Origin: CAYJGJ01 sp964367585
GTDB taxonomy: Bacteria; Bacillota; Clostridia; Peptostreptococcales; Anaerovoracaceae
Assembly (NCBI GenBank): GCA_964367585.1
Contig: CAYIYH010000008.1
Span: forward strand, 5,457 to 69,456
Direction of reading: 5' to 3'
DNA: 64,000 nt
In this document: positions 1 to 8,972 of the stretch, piece after piece
How the letters are laid out: the number at the start of each line of letters is the position of its first letter
How positions within the stretch are numbered: the stretch's first letter is position 1
Translations under genes and position numbers: made by a program
Notes under the pieces: model-generated
What the model was told of the DNA's origin: nothing
The model's database searches: none
The model's input: only the letters and a program-made list of their open reading frames with translations

Positions 1-1196
1 AATCAAAAACTGTCAGGGTTGCCGTTAATCGAGGATTTAAGAGCGCGCTAACTACTGTACTAGATGCACAGCTTACTACATTGATTGCAGCGGTCGTGCT
101 TTATCAGGTAGGAACCACGTCTGTAAAAGGATTTGCAATCACTCTCATGATAGGTATTGTTGTAAGTATTTTTACAGCGATAGTCATTACACAACTTTTT
201 GTGTCTGCAATAGCGCATAGTAGAAGATTCGGCAAAAAAGAAGTTTTCGGAATTAAGGATAAAGAGAGTACTAATAGTAAAAAGAGAATATTAACTAGTC
301 CTATTGATATCGTAAAAAATAGAAAAAAATACTACACAGTCAGTGCCGTAGTTTTTATTATAGGTTTATCACTTTTTGTAATTAGAGGATTTAATTTTGG
401 AATAGACTTCACTGGCGGGACTATGATGCAAATAGACATGGGAGCTACTGTAACAACTAGTGAAATTAACACTTCATTATCTTCATTCAATTTGGATGAA
501 ACCATTATTTTCACTGGTGAAGATGAAGAGCAAGTAATAATTAGAACGAGAGAAAGTCTTAATAATGATAGTAGGAATGATATTATTGCAACATTAAATA
601 AAGATTTTGGTGTTGAGCAAAGCGATGTATTGGCTATAGAGCAATTTGGAGCATCTGTGGGTGAAGAGCTTCAATTAAATGCTATTACTTCTATTTTGAT
701 TGCCTCGCTAGGAATGTTGTTGTATATTATTTTTAGATTTAAGTCATGGCTATATGGAGCAGCTGCTATTTCTGGAATTATACACGATATAATGGCAGTC
801 CTTGCGTGTTATTTGATACTTAATGTTCCTCTTAATAACCCGTTTATTGCAGGTATACTTACTGTAGTAGGATATTCTATCAATGATACGATTGTTATTT
901 TCGATAGAATTAGGACTAATATTCATTTGTTTAAAAAAGAGCGTATTGAAAACAACATAAATAAAAGCATTAATGAAACAATCGGACGATCTGTGGCTAC
1001 TTCTATCACAACCCTTATTGTTATGATACCATTGTACTTGATTGTATCTACTAGCATCAGAGAGTTTATTTTGCCCCTTATGGTAGGTGTTATAGTAGGT
1101 GGATATTCGTCAATATTTATATGCAGTCCTGTATATTACGAGTTAAAACTAAGAGTAAAAAAATCAAAATCTGCCGTAGTTTCTAATGAAAAGTAG
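1..1196 (+). CDS. secDF: Protein translocase SecDF, 3' part (SecD end plus SecF)
   Basis: The reading frame is open from base 3, so the gene begins before the window. The first ~70 visible residues match the last membrane segments of SecD (NRGFKSALTTVLDAQLTTLIA). After a charged linker comes a complete SecF half starting near base 285, with the family motif GFNFGIDFTGGT and the later VGYSINDTIVIFDRIRTN. SecD and SecF in one chain is common in Firmicutes. The complex sits in the cytoplasmic membrane and uses the proton gradient to help SecYEG complete protein export. Five to six hydrophobic stretches are visible in the SecF half. The rel gene follows after 27 bases, probably in the same transcript. 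The call is certain; the true start is not visible. Confidence 0.97.
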   Translation, partial: SKTVRVAVNRGFKSALTTVLDAQLTTLIAAVVLYQVGTTSVKGFAITLMIGIVVSIFTAIVITQLFVSAIAHSRRFGKKEVFGIKDKESTNSKKRILTSPIDIVKNRKKYYTVSAVVFIIGLSLFVIRGFNFGIDFTGGTMMQIDMGATVTTSEINTSLSSFNLDETIIFTGEDEEQVIIRTRESLNNDSRNDIIATLNKDFGVEQSDVLAIEQFGASVGEELQLNAITSILIASLGMLLYIIFRFKSWLYGAAAISGIIHDIMAVLACYLILNVPLNNPFIAGILTVVGYSINDTIVIFDRIRTNIHLFKKERIENNINKSINETIGRSVATSITTLIVMIPLYLIVSTSIREFILPLMVGVIVGGYSSIFICSPVYYELKLRVKKSKSAVVSNEK

Positions 1197-1223
1197 AAAG
1201 TTATAAAAAGAGAGTCTCAGCAA

Positions 1224-3425
1224 ATGATTGATAAAACGGAATTTTTGGACAAAATAAAAACACTTAGTGAAAAATATGATTTAGACCTTATTGGAAGAGC
1301 ATATGATAAGGCTGTATTTTATCACGATAATCAATTTCGAAAGAGTGGTGAGCCGTATGTTACTCATCCTATTTCTGTTGCGATTATATTAGCTGAAATC
1401 GGAATGGATTCAAACACTATAGCCGCGGCTTTGTTGCATGATCTTATTGAAGATACTAGTTATACAGAAGAACAATTGAAGGCTGATTTTGGCGATGAAA
1501 TTTTCCTTTTTGTCGACGGAGTTACAAAGTTAGGAACTATCAAATACGAGACTAAAGAAGAAGTCCAAGCAGAAAACTTGCGCAAGCTGTTTTTAGCAAT
1601 GTCTGTAGATATTAGAGTTCTAATTATAAAATTAGCAGATAGGCTTCATAACATGCGTACTTTGGAGCACATGTCTCAAGAAAAGAAAATTGAAAAGTCA
1701 AAGGAAACAATCGAAATATATGCACCGCTTGCTAGCAGGCTCGGTATTTATGCTATTAAATTTGAATTAGAAGATTTGGCATTAAAATACTTAAATAATG
1801 ATGATTATAATAAATTGCTTAGTGATTTGGAAGAAAAACAAGAGCAACGAACAGAGACAATAGCACAAGTTATTGCCGATATCAAAGATGAATTGGATTC
1901 AATGGATATAAAGTACGAAATTAAAGGGCGTACTAAACATTTATTTAGCATATATAAGAAGATGAAAATTCAAAAGAAACAAATTGAAGAGATTTTTGAC
2001 CTTACTGCGATTAGAATAGTTGTTGACTCTGTTAAGGATTGTTATACCGTTTTAGGTATCATACATACTATGTGGAAACCAATTCCGGGAAGATTCAAGG
2101 ATTACATAGCCGTACCAAAGACAAACCTGTATCAATCCTTGCATACAACTGTTTTTTCAGATATTGGAGAGCCATTTGAAATACAAATTAGGACGCATGA
2201 AATGCATCGTATCGCCGAGCATGGTATAGCGGCACATTGGAAGTACAAGGAAGGCAGTTCAACCGGACATCTTGATAACGACGAAATGAAACTTGCTTGG
2301 CTTCGCCAAACTTTAGAATTACACAATGAATCAAGCGACTCAAAAGAGTTTATGGAAAACTTAAAGATGGATCTTTTTTCATCTCAAGTATACGTATTTA
2401 CTCCTCGTGGTGATATCATGGAATTGCCTATAGGTGCTACTCCACTGGATTTTGCATTCAAAATCCATTCAGATGTAGGGTGTAAATGTGTAGGCGCAAG
2501 GATCAACGGAAAACTTGTTCCTATTGACCATACATTAGAAAATGGTAATATTGTTGAGATTGTGACCTCTTCGCATTCGTCTGGTCCGAGTGTAGATTGG
2601 CTACGAATTGCAAAAAGCTCTGCTGCAAGAAATAAAATCCGTGCGTGGCTAAAAAAAGAAAGTAAATCGGATGACATCGATAAGGGTAAAGATGCTTTAG
2701 ATAAATATTTAAGGAAAAAGGGATATTCTCCTCAAGATATCTTGAAGACTCAGTACATAAATCGGGCAATCAAAGCCATGAATATGTCTAACACGGACGA
2801 ATTATATGTTCAGTTATATAAGGGTGGTTCTCTTCTTGGAAAATTCACTAACTTGATTCTTGGTTACATAGAAGAAGAAAACAAGGAAATTGCAAGCAAA
2901 GAAGAAGAAATCATTAAAAATGATTCAGCAAAACAAAAACAAAGAGATGTTGAAGACAGAAGAAGACGTGAAAATTCTGGAGTTATCGTAAAAGGTGTCG
3001 ATAACTTGATGATTAGGATTTCTCGCTGTTGTAATCCCGTGCCTGGAGACAATATTATCGGGTTTATAACAAAAGGAAGAGGAGTTACTGTCCATAGAGT
3101 AGATTGTTCTAATATTGTGTGCTTGACAGAAGAAGACAAAAATAGATTAATCGAAGTAGAGTGGGAAGATTTAAAGGTAGATAAAGTATACAACGCGGAT
3201 ATATGTATCATAGCAAGTGATAGAAAAGGTCTATTTGCTGATGTTTCGAGAACATGTGAGGATTTAGATATCAATATATCTGGTGTAAATGCAAAGTCTT
3301 TGAAAGATGGTTCAATAAATATGACATTAACTATTTCGTTGACGAGTACGCATCAAATGCAAAAAGTACTTAGAGTATTGCGGAATATTCCTAGTGTAGA
3401 TTCCGTATACAGAGCAAAGGCTTAG
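1224..3425 (+). CDS. rel: Bifunctional (p)ppGpp synthetase/hydrolase (Rel/SpoT homologue)
   Basis: The protein has 733 aa, the usual length of long RSH enzymes. In order: an HD hydrolase domain with LLHDLIEDT (HD near residues 72-73), the synthetase core around RFKDYIAVPK and LYQSLHT, a TGS domain after residue ~390 (VYVFTPRGDIMELP), a CC motif (ISRCCNPVPGD) and a C-terminal ACT domain. Hydrolase and synthetase motifs both look intact, so the enzyme should make and degrade the stringent-response alarmone. It lies between secDF and an MBL hydrolase, an arrangement also found in other Firmicutes. A 115-base gap follows, so transcription may restart before the next gene. Confidence 0.97.
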   Translation: MIDKTEFLDKIKTLSEKYDLDLIGRAYDKAVFYHDNQFRKSGEPYVTHPISVAIILAEIGMDSNTIAAALLHDLIEDTSYTEEQLKADFGDEIFLFVDGVTKLGTIKYETKEEVQAENLRKLFLAMSVDIRVLIIKLADRLHNMRTLEHMSQEKKIEKSKETIEIYAPLASRLGIYAIKFELEDLALKYLNNDDYNKLLSDLEEKQEQRTETIAQVIADIKDELDSMDIKYEIKGRTKHLFSIYKKMKIQKKQIEEIFDLTAIRIVVDSVKDCYTVLGIIHTMWKPIPGRFKDYIAVPKTNLYQSLHTTVFSDIGEPFEIQIRTHEMHRIAEHGIAAHWKYKEGSSTGHLDNDEMKLAWLRQTLELHNESSDSKEFMENLKMDLFSSQVYVFTPRGDIMELPIGATPLDFAFKIHSDVGCKCVGARINGKLVPIDHTLENGNIVEIVTSSHSSGPSVDWLRIAKSSAARNKIRAWLKKESKSDDIDKGKDALDKYLRKKGYSPQDILKTQYINRAIKAMNMSNTDELYVQLYKGGSLLGKFTNLILGYIEEENKEIASKEEEIIKNDSAKQKQRDVEDRRRRENSGVIVKGVDNLMIRISRCCNPVPGDNIIGFITKGRGVTVHRVDCSNIVCLTEEDKNRLIEVEWEDLKVDKVYNADICIIASDRKGLFADVSRTCEDLDINISGVNAKSLKDGSINMTLTISLTSTHQMQKVLRVLRNIPSVDSVYRAKA

Positions 3426-3540
3426 TGAATTAACCTTTTACTAATAAGTATTGTTTACAGGAAAAAAGTATCTACGTTATACAAAACAAAAAACGAAAGT
3501 AAAATTAGTTTAAAAATAAATATGAAGATGGAGAACATTG

Positions 3541-4161
3541 ATGAATGTGAAAATGTTTAATACGGGCCCTTTGGGGGTTAACACATACGTGTGCTATGAT
3601 GATTCAAAAAAGGGTTTCATCGTAGATCCCGGTGGATATGAGGATACATTGGCTAAGGTGATTAAAGAATTGGATATAGAATTCGAGTACATAGTTCTTA
3701 CGCATGGGCATAGTGATCACATAGGCGGTGTCAATGGATTCCATTTAGATTACCCGAATGCTAAAATAGTTGCATGCACCGACGAAAAAGAGTTGCTAGA
3801 GAATGCAGCGCTAAATAGTTCCATAGACATATATAGGTATGAAATTACAGTAAATACAGATATTTGGGTTAAAGATGGCGACATGATTAATTGTGGTGAT
3901 ATGGAGTTAAAATTCATTCAAACACCAGGACATACACAAGGAGGAATGGTAGTATTAGTTGAAAATATTCTTTTTTCAGGCGATACACTCTTTGCAGGTT
4001 CTATAGGCAGAACCGATTTTTACAAAGGAAACTTTGAATTATTAATAAAATCCATTACCGAAAAGCTATATTTGCTACCGCATGATACAAAAGTCCTTCC
4101 AGGGCATATGGGTGGTACTACTATTGGTGATGAAATAAAGTATAATCCATTTACAAAATAA
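3541..4161 (+). CDS. MBL-fold metallo-hydrolase, glyoxalase II-like
   Basis: This 206-aa protein carries the metal-binding motif THGHSDHIGG near residues 54-63, a second ligand region (TPGHTQGG) and FSGDTLFAGSIGRTD, which is typical of the small glyoxalase II-like group of Firmicutes. These enzymes hydrolyse thioesters or related substrates with two metal ions in the cytoplasm; the actual substrate is unknown. A TTG lies one codon upstream, but ATG at 3541 is preferred because GGAG ends about 9 bases before it. Genes of this type often sit between rel and hisS, as here. The fold call is sure; the reaction is not. Confidence 0.9.
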   Translation: MNVKMFNTGPLGVNTYVCYDDSKKGFIVDPGGYEDTLAKVIKELDIEFEYIVLTHGHSDHIGGVNGFHLDYPNAKIVACTDEKELLENAALNSSIDIYRYEITVNTDIWVKDGDMINCGDMELKFIQTPGHTQGGMVVLVENILFSGDTLFAGSIGRTDFYKGNFELLIKSITEKLYLLPHDTKVLPGHMGGTTIGDEIKYNPFTK

Positions 4162-4197
4162 TAAAGAATTGTTTTATGAATAGATAAAGGAGATGAA

Positions 4198-5451
4198 ATG
4201 CTAACAAATGCACCTAAAGGTACGAAAGATATTTTGCCTGAACAAGTCGGAAAATGGCAATACCTAGAGAGAGTTTTTCGTGAAGTGAGTAGTAAATATT
4301 CTTTTAGAGAAATAAGAACACCGATTTTTGAACATACAGAATTATTCAAAAGAGGAATAGGTGATTCTACGGATGTCGTACAAAAAGAGATGTATACATT
4401 TGAGGATTTGGGCAATAGAAGTCTTACCTTAAAACCTGAAGGGACTGCATCTACTGTACGTGCCTTTGTAGAACATAAGCAATATGCAGAAATTCAACCG
4501 ACAAAATATTATTATATTACGCCATGTTTTAGATACGAAAAACCTCAGGCCGGTAGATATCGTGAATTCCAACAATTTGGCGTAGAGCTATTTGGTACTC
4601 CAAACATGATGGCGGATGCGGCGATAGTATCGCTTGCGTATGACTTTTTTACTGAGTTAGGGCTTAGTGATTTTGAAATAAGGATCAACAGTGTTGGATG
4701 CCCTGAATGTAGGAAAGTATATAGAGAAAAGTTAAAAGCTTTTTTTGAACCAAAGCTAGGAGAATTATGTAATCTATGTAATTCCAGATACGAAAAAAAT
4801 CCAATGCGTATTTTAGATTGTAAGAATGAGAATTGCAAAGGACTAGTCGAGGGTGCTCCACTAATGATTGACAATTTATGTGATGAATGCGAAGTCGCTT
4901 TTGCAGAAGTTCAAGAGAATCTTAATAGTTTTGAAATACCTTTTGTGATTGACCCTAAAATTGTTCGTGGATTAGACTATTATACTAAAACAGCTTTTGA
5001 AATTGTAACAGACAAAATTGGTTCACAGAGCACTATATGTGGAGGTGGACGGTATGATAATCTCATAGAAGATTTGGGTGGCCCACCTATTCCTGGAGTA
5101 GGCATGGCGATAGGAGTTGAGAGATTGATACTCCTTATGGAAAATACGGGACTAAATTTAAGTGAACCTAATGTTCCTGATGCCTTTATTGTTTTCATAG
5201 GTGATGAAACTAAGTCTTTTGCACTAAGATTTGCACATCAATTGAGACGAAAAGGGGTAAGGATAGAGATAGATGCTTTGGGCCGTAATGTAAAAGGTCA
5301 ATTCAAATATGCTGATAGAGTGAATGCAAAATATACTATTATCATTGGTGAAGACGAAATAAAACGTGATGTAGTTAACGTAAAAGACATGCAAACAGGT
5401 GAGCAAATTGAAGTGAAGACAGAAGATGTTGCCGACTTTTTGTTGAAATAG
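4198..5451 (+). CDS. hisS: Histidyl-tRNA synthetase
   Basis: The 417-aa length is normal for bacterial HisRS. It begins with the typical APKGTKDILPEQ, has the class II motif 2 region (FRYEKPQAGRYREFQQFG), the histidine-binding segment VRGLDYYTKTAFEI, and motif 3 near GVGMAIGVERL, followed by the anticodon-binding domain. It charges tRNA-His with histidine. A GGAG ribosome site (aaaggagatga) lies directly before ATG. aspS follows after 22 bases, and the hisS-aspS pair is a common Firmicute arrangement. No T-box is visible in the 36-base gap upstream. Confidence 0.98.
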   Translation: MLTNAPKGTKDILPEQVGKWQYLERVFREVSSKYSFREIRTPIFEHTELFKRGIGDSTDVVQKEMYTFEDLGNRSLTLKPEGTASTVRAFVEHKQYAEIQPTKYYYITPCFRYEKPQAGRYREFQQFGVELFGTPNMMADAAIVSLAYDFFTELGLSDFEIRINSVGCPECRKVYREKLKAFFEPKLGELCNLCNSRYEKNPMRILDCKNENCKGLVEGAPLMIDNLCDECEVAFAEVQENLNSFEIPFVIDPKIVRGLDYYTKTAFEIVTDKIGSQSTICGGGRYDNLIEDLGGPPIPGVGMAIGVERLILLMENTGLNLSEPNVPDAFIVFIGDETKSFALRFAHQLRRKGVRIEIDALGRNVKGQFKYADRVNAKYTIIIGEDEIKRDVVNVKDMQTGEQIEVKTEDVADFLLK

Positions 5452-5473
5452 TAGTAAAGGGTAGTAGTGTAGT

Positions 5474-7237
5474 ATGGAAGTATTTAAAAGAACGCATTTG
5501 TGCGGTGAACTAAATATATCTAACCTCGATAATAGTGTTGTATTGAATGGTTGGGTACAAAAAAGCAGGAATCTGGGGGGATTAATTTTTACGGACTTGC
5601 GTGATAAGAGTGGTATCGTTCAAATTAAATTTGATGATAATGTGCCTGTGGAACTTTTCGAACTTGCGGATTCATTGAGAAGTGAGTTTGTGGTAGGTGT
5701 AAAAGGTGAAGTGAAGGAGCGAAGTTCTAAGAACTTTAATATTCCGACAGGGGAAATAGAAGTAATTGCAACGGAATTAGTCATATATTCTACAGCACAG
5801 ACACCTCCAATATATATTAAAGACGACGATAATGTAGAAGAGAATCTCAGATTGAAATACCGCTATTTAGATTTGCGCAAAAATGTAATGCAACGAAATC
5901 TTCAATTGAGACATGAGATTACAAAATGTACGAGAAATTACTTTGATGAAAATGGATTTGTCGAGGTGGAGACTCCTATGTTAATAAAGCCTACTCCTGA
6001 GGGAGCAAGAGATTATCTGGTTCCTAGTAGAGTTAATCAAGGAGAATTTTACGCCCTTCCGCAGTCTCCACAGATGTTTAAGCAATTGCTTATGGTAGGC
6101 GGCACTGATAAGTATATGCAAATTGTCAAGTGTTTTAGAGATGAAGATTTACGTGCAGACAGACAGCCCGAATTTACACAAATAGATTTAGAGATGTCTT
6201 TTGTTGATATGGAAAATGTAATAGAGGTTCAAGAGGGATATTTAAAAAGATTATTGAAGGAAGTCATGAATAAAGACATTGATATTCCTTTTACTCGTTT
6301 AACATATGATGATGCAATGTCAAGATATGGCTCGGATAAACCAGATACTAGATTTGGTTTCGAACTTCACTTACTCAACGGAGTGATAAATAAGCCGGAG
6401 TTCAAGGTTTTTGATGATGTATTGACAAGTGGAGGAGACATTAGAGGAATTTGCATTAATGATTCCTCAGATAAATTTTCAAGAAAGGATATTGATAAAC
6501 TAGCTGATGAAATAAAGACATTTGGTGCTAGGGGTATGGTTTGGATAAAGGTAGGAGAAGATGAAATAAACTCTTCTATCAATAAGTTTTTTGATCAAAC
6601 AGAACTTAAGATGGTTTGTGATGTATTTGGTGCCAAGTCTAATGATTTGATACTCATAGTTGCAGATAAGAAAAAGATAGTATTCGATTCACTTGGCTTT
6701 TTGAGGAGACATATCGCGTCTAAATTAGGACTTTTGGATAATCAAAAATATAATTTCTTATGGGTGACGGATTTCCCTATGTTCGAAAAAGATGACGAAA
6801 GCGGTAGACTAAAAGCAATGCACCATCCATTCACTCATCCAAAAGATGAGGACATTCACCTGCTTGACAGTAGTCCGGAATTGGCAAAAGCATATGCGTA
6901 TGATATAGTTCTAAATGGTACGGAACTGGGTGGCGGAAGTATAAGAATTTTTGACAGAGAATTGCAAAGTAAGATGTTCGACATACTCGGATTAACACGT
7001 GAGGAGTGCGAAGATAAATTTGGATTTTTATTGGAAGCTTTTAAATATGGTGTGCCACCTCATGCTGGCATCGCATATGGACTAGATAGATTAGCAATGA
7101 TACTCTCTAACAGTGAAAGCATAAGGGAAGTAATTGCGTTTCCTAAAAATCAAAATGCGGAATGTATGTTGTGTAATGCACCTGCTCCGTGTACGGACGA
7201 ACAATTAAGTGAGTTAGCTATCAAATTGTCTAATTGA
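5474..7237 (+). CDS. aspS: Aspartyl-tRNA synthetase (bacterial type)
   Basis: This 587-aa class II synthetase has an N-terminal OB-fold anticodon domain (LNGWVQKSRNLGG), the active-site flipping loop region around YALPQSPQMFKQ, motif 2 (FRDEDLRADRQPEFTQID), the bacterial GAD insertion domain in the middle and motif 3 near GIAYGLDRL. It attaches aspartate to tRNA-Asp. A separate Asp-tRNA(Asn) role cannot be judged from the sequence. It is cotranscribed with hisS judging from spacing; nadD starts 35 bases later. Confidence 0.98.
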   Translation: MEVFKRTHLCGELNISNLDNSVVLNGWVQKSRNLGGLIFTDLRDKSGIVQIKFDDNVPVELFELADSLRSEFVVGVKGEVKERSSKNFNIPTGEIEVIATELVIYSTAQTPPIYIKDDDNVEENLRLKYRYLDLRKNVMQRNLQLRHEITKCTRNYFDENGFVEVETPMLIKPTPEGARDYLVPSRVNQGEFYALPQSPQMFKQLLMVGGTDKYMQIVKCFRDEDLRADRQPEFTQIDLEMSFVDMENVIEVQEGYLKRLLKEVMNKDIDIPFTRLTYDDAMSRYGSDKPDTRFGFELHLLNGVINKPEFKVFDDVLTSGGDIRGICINDSSDKFSRKDIDKLADEIKTFGARGMVWIKVGEDEINSSINKFFDQTELKMVCDVFGAKSNDLILIVADKKKIVFDSLGFLRRHIASKLGLLDNQKYNFLWVTDFPMFEKDDESGRLKAMHHPFTHPKDEDIHLLDSSPELAKAYAYDIVLNGTELGGGSIRIFDRELQSKMFDILGLTREECEDKFGFLLEAFKYGVPPHAGIAYGLDRLAMILSNSESIREVIAFPKNQNAECMLCNAPAPCTDEQLSELAIKLSN

Positions 7238-7272
7238 TTTATTTTTCGAGTATTTTGAGGAGATAGCAAATT

Positions 7273-7980
7273 ATGAAATCTAGCATTGCTATACTTGGTG
7301 GATCATTTGATCCCCCACACAATGCACATATGGAACTGGCTAGCAATGTATTGAAATCAGGACTTGCATCTAAAGTTATATTGTTGCCTACTAAGATTCA
7401 ACCGCTTAAACCTTCCGGGAGTAAGGTTAGTGATTATCATAGAATCGAAATGATAAAGCTACTTATAAAAAACGGTAACAATAGCAATGTATTCTTATCT
7501 CTTCAGGAAATAGAAAGTGATCAAGTTTCATATTCATATAATACATTGAAAACAATAAGTGCGTATTTAAAAAACAACAATGTGCAGAAGTATATTGATG
7601 AATATTGTGTAAATAGTATTGATGGATCTCGTGTGAATTCTACTGATGAAACCGTTGATCCGAAAGTACCATCGATAAGTTTTATTATGGGGACGGATTC
7701 TTTTCTTACTATCGAAAAATGGTATAAGTACGAAAGTATTTTGACTGAATTTCCAATAATTATGGGGAATAGGGTTGGATATGATAGGGATCTTCAAGAT
7801 ACCGCCATCTTCAATTATGAAGAAAAATATAATGCAAGAATAACGGTGATAGAAGATAATATCTCTGATATTTCTTCCAGTAGGATAAGAAACGAAGTCA
7901 GCAATAATGGAAATATATCAGACTTAGTTCCTATTGATATTGAAAGGTATATATATAGTAATGAACTATATGGAAGATGA
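7273..7980 (+). CDS. nadD: Nicotinate-nucleotide adenylyltransferase
   Basis: The nucleotidyltransferase signature GGSFDPPHNAHMELA is at the start and the C-terminal ISSSRIR motif (DISSSRIRNEV) is present. The enzyme adenylates nicotinate mononucleotide in NAD synthesis. At 235 aa it is longer than the usual ~190-210 aa. The excess lies at about residues 95-135, between SYNTLKTISAYL and the conserved FIMGTDSF, and is a hydrophilic N/D/S-rich stretch. The gene overlaps yqeK, which follows it in most Firmicutes, and so is translationally coupled to it. A GGAG site lies before ATG. Confidence 0.95.
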   Translation: MKSSIAILGGSFDPPHNAHMELASNVLKSGLASKVILLPTKIQPLKPSGSKVSDYHRIEMIKLLIKNGNNSNVFLSLQEIESDQVSYSYNTLKTISAYLKNNNVQKYIDEYCVNSIDGSRVNSTDETVDPKVPSISFIMGTDSFLTIEKWYKYESILTEFPIIMGNRVGYDRDLQDTAIFNYEEKYNARITVIEDNISDISSSRIRNEVSNNGNISDLVPIDIERYIYSNELYGR

Positions 7981-8851
7981 TATTTTGGATTTGCTTGATG
8001 AAAAAAGACGTAAACATACTTTAGGTGTAATTCAAACTTCGGAAGAATTGGCGATGATTCATGGAGTCGACAAAAAAAAGGTAAGGACGGCAGCACTTTT
8101 CCATGATATTTGTAAGAACATATCAAAGACAGAACTAAACATTTTGATAGAAAAGAATGACCTAGCACAAAAATATAATGAGAATATAAATTTAGCACAT
8201 AGTAAGCTTGCAGCGATTAAAATGGAAGAACTATATAATATTAGTGATGAAGAAGTTTTAAATGCTGTGAAGTTTCATACTACAGGAAGACCCAAAATGT
8301 CTGATGTAGAAAAGGTTATTTTTGTCGCAGATGCCATAGAGCCGAATCGTACATATAATTCTGTAGAAAAAATAAGAAATATCGCAAAAAATGATTTGGA
8401 TAATGCTTGTTTCGTCTTATTAGATGAAACGATAAAGCTTATTACTGATAGAGGCGAGTATTTGGATGAAGAAACAATATTTGCCAGAGATTACTACAGA
8501 AAGGAGGTAGGAATGGATAACGAACAGATAGCATATATTATTAAAGATATTCTAGAAAATAAAAAAGCAGAAGATGTCGAGGTAATGGATATTGCTGAAA
8601 AGTCTTCTTTTGCAGATTTTTTTGTAATTGCGACAGGTAATTCTGACAGACAAGTTTCTAGTCTGGTAGATGAAGTCGAAGACAAGATGGCTGAAAATGA
8701 TATTCTAGCAAAAAGCATCGAGGGTAAAAATAATAATTCAGGTTGGATATTGCTTGATTTTGGTGATATAATTGTGAATATTTTCACTAAAGAAATGCGA
8801 GAAAAATATAGTCTTGAAGAAATCTGGGGCAGGAACGCTATACCAAGGTAG
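7961..8851 (+). CDS. yqeK-rsfS: YqeK-type HD phosphohydrolase fused to ribosome silencing factor RsfS
   Basis: One uninterrupted 296-aa frame contains two proteins that are normally separate. Residues 1-~184 are YqeK, with the HD-domain motif ALFHDICK; this family hydrolyses Ap4A symmetrically. Residues ~185-296 are RsfS, which binds ribosomal protein uL14 and blocks subunit joining (SSFADFFVIATGNSDRQV, WILLDFGDIIVNIF). The order nadD-yqeK-rsfS is the standard one, but here no stop codon separates the last two. A strong ribosome site (aaggaggtag, 8501-8510) followed by ATG at 8513 survives inside the frame, so free RsfS is probably also made. The upstream frame extends to a TTG at 7934; ATG 7961 or 7970 inside the nadD end is the likelier start. 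Confidence 0.93.
   Translation: MNYMEDDILDLLDEKRRKHTLGVIQTSEELAMIHGVDKKKVRTAALFHDICKNISKTELNILIEKNDLAQKYNENINLAHSKLAAIKMEELYNISDEEVLNAVKFHTTGRPKMSDVEKVIFVADAIEPNRTYNSVEKIRNIAKNDLDNACFVLLDETIKLITDRGEYLDEETIFARDYYRKEVGMDNEQIAYIIKDILENKKAEDVEVMDIAEKSSFADFFVIATGNSDRQVSSLVDEVEDKMAENDILAKSIEGKNNNSGWILLDFGDIIVNIFTKEMREKYSLEEIWGRNAIPR
8501..8515 (+). promoter_or_regulatory. Internal ribosome binding site and start codon for RsfS
   Basis: aaggaggtag at 8501-8510 is a near-perfect Shine-Dalgarno sequence, followed after 2 bases by ATG at 8513. It lies in frame inside the yqeK-rsfS fusion at exactly the point where the RsfS domain begins. It would allow a 112-aa RsfS to be made in addition to the fusion. 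Confidence 0.8.
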
Positions 8852-8972
8852 GCAATAAATTTGATAACTTGTGAAACAAGGGTATGGAAATGATAAATAA
8901 TTTACTAAATTATAACTAATATAGTAAAGCGATTATTTGTCTTTTTGTAGATAAAATAATAATGGGGAAAAA

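Noticed and set aside
8898..8937. T-box or attenuator before leuS
   Set aside because: An AT-rich imperfect hairpin exists, but there is no T-box sequence or specifier structure.
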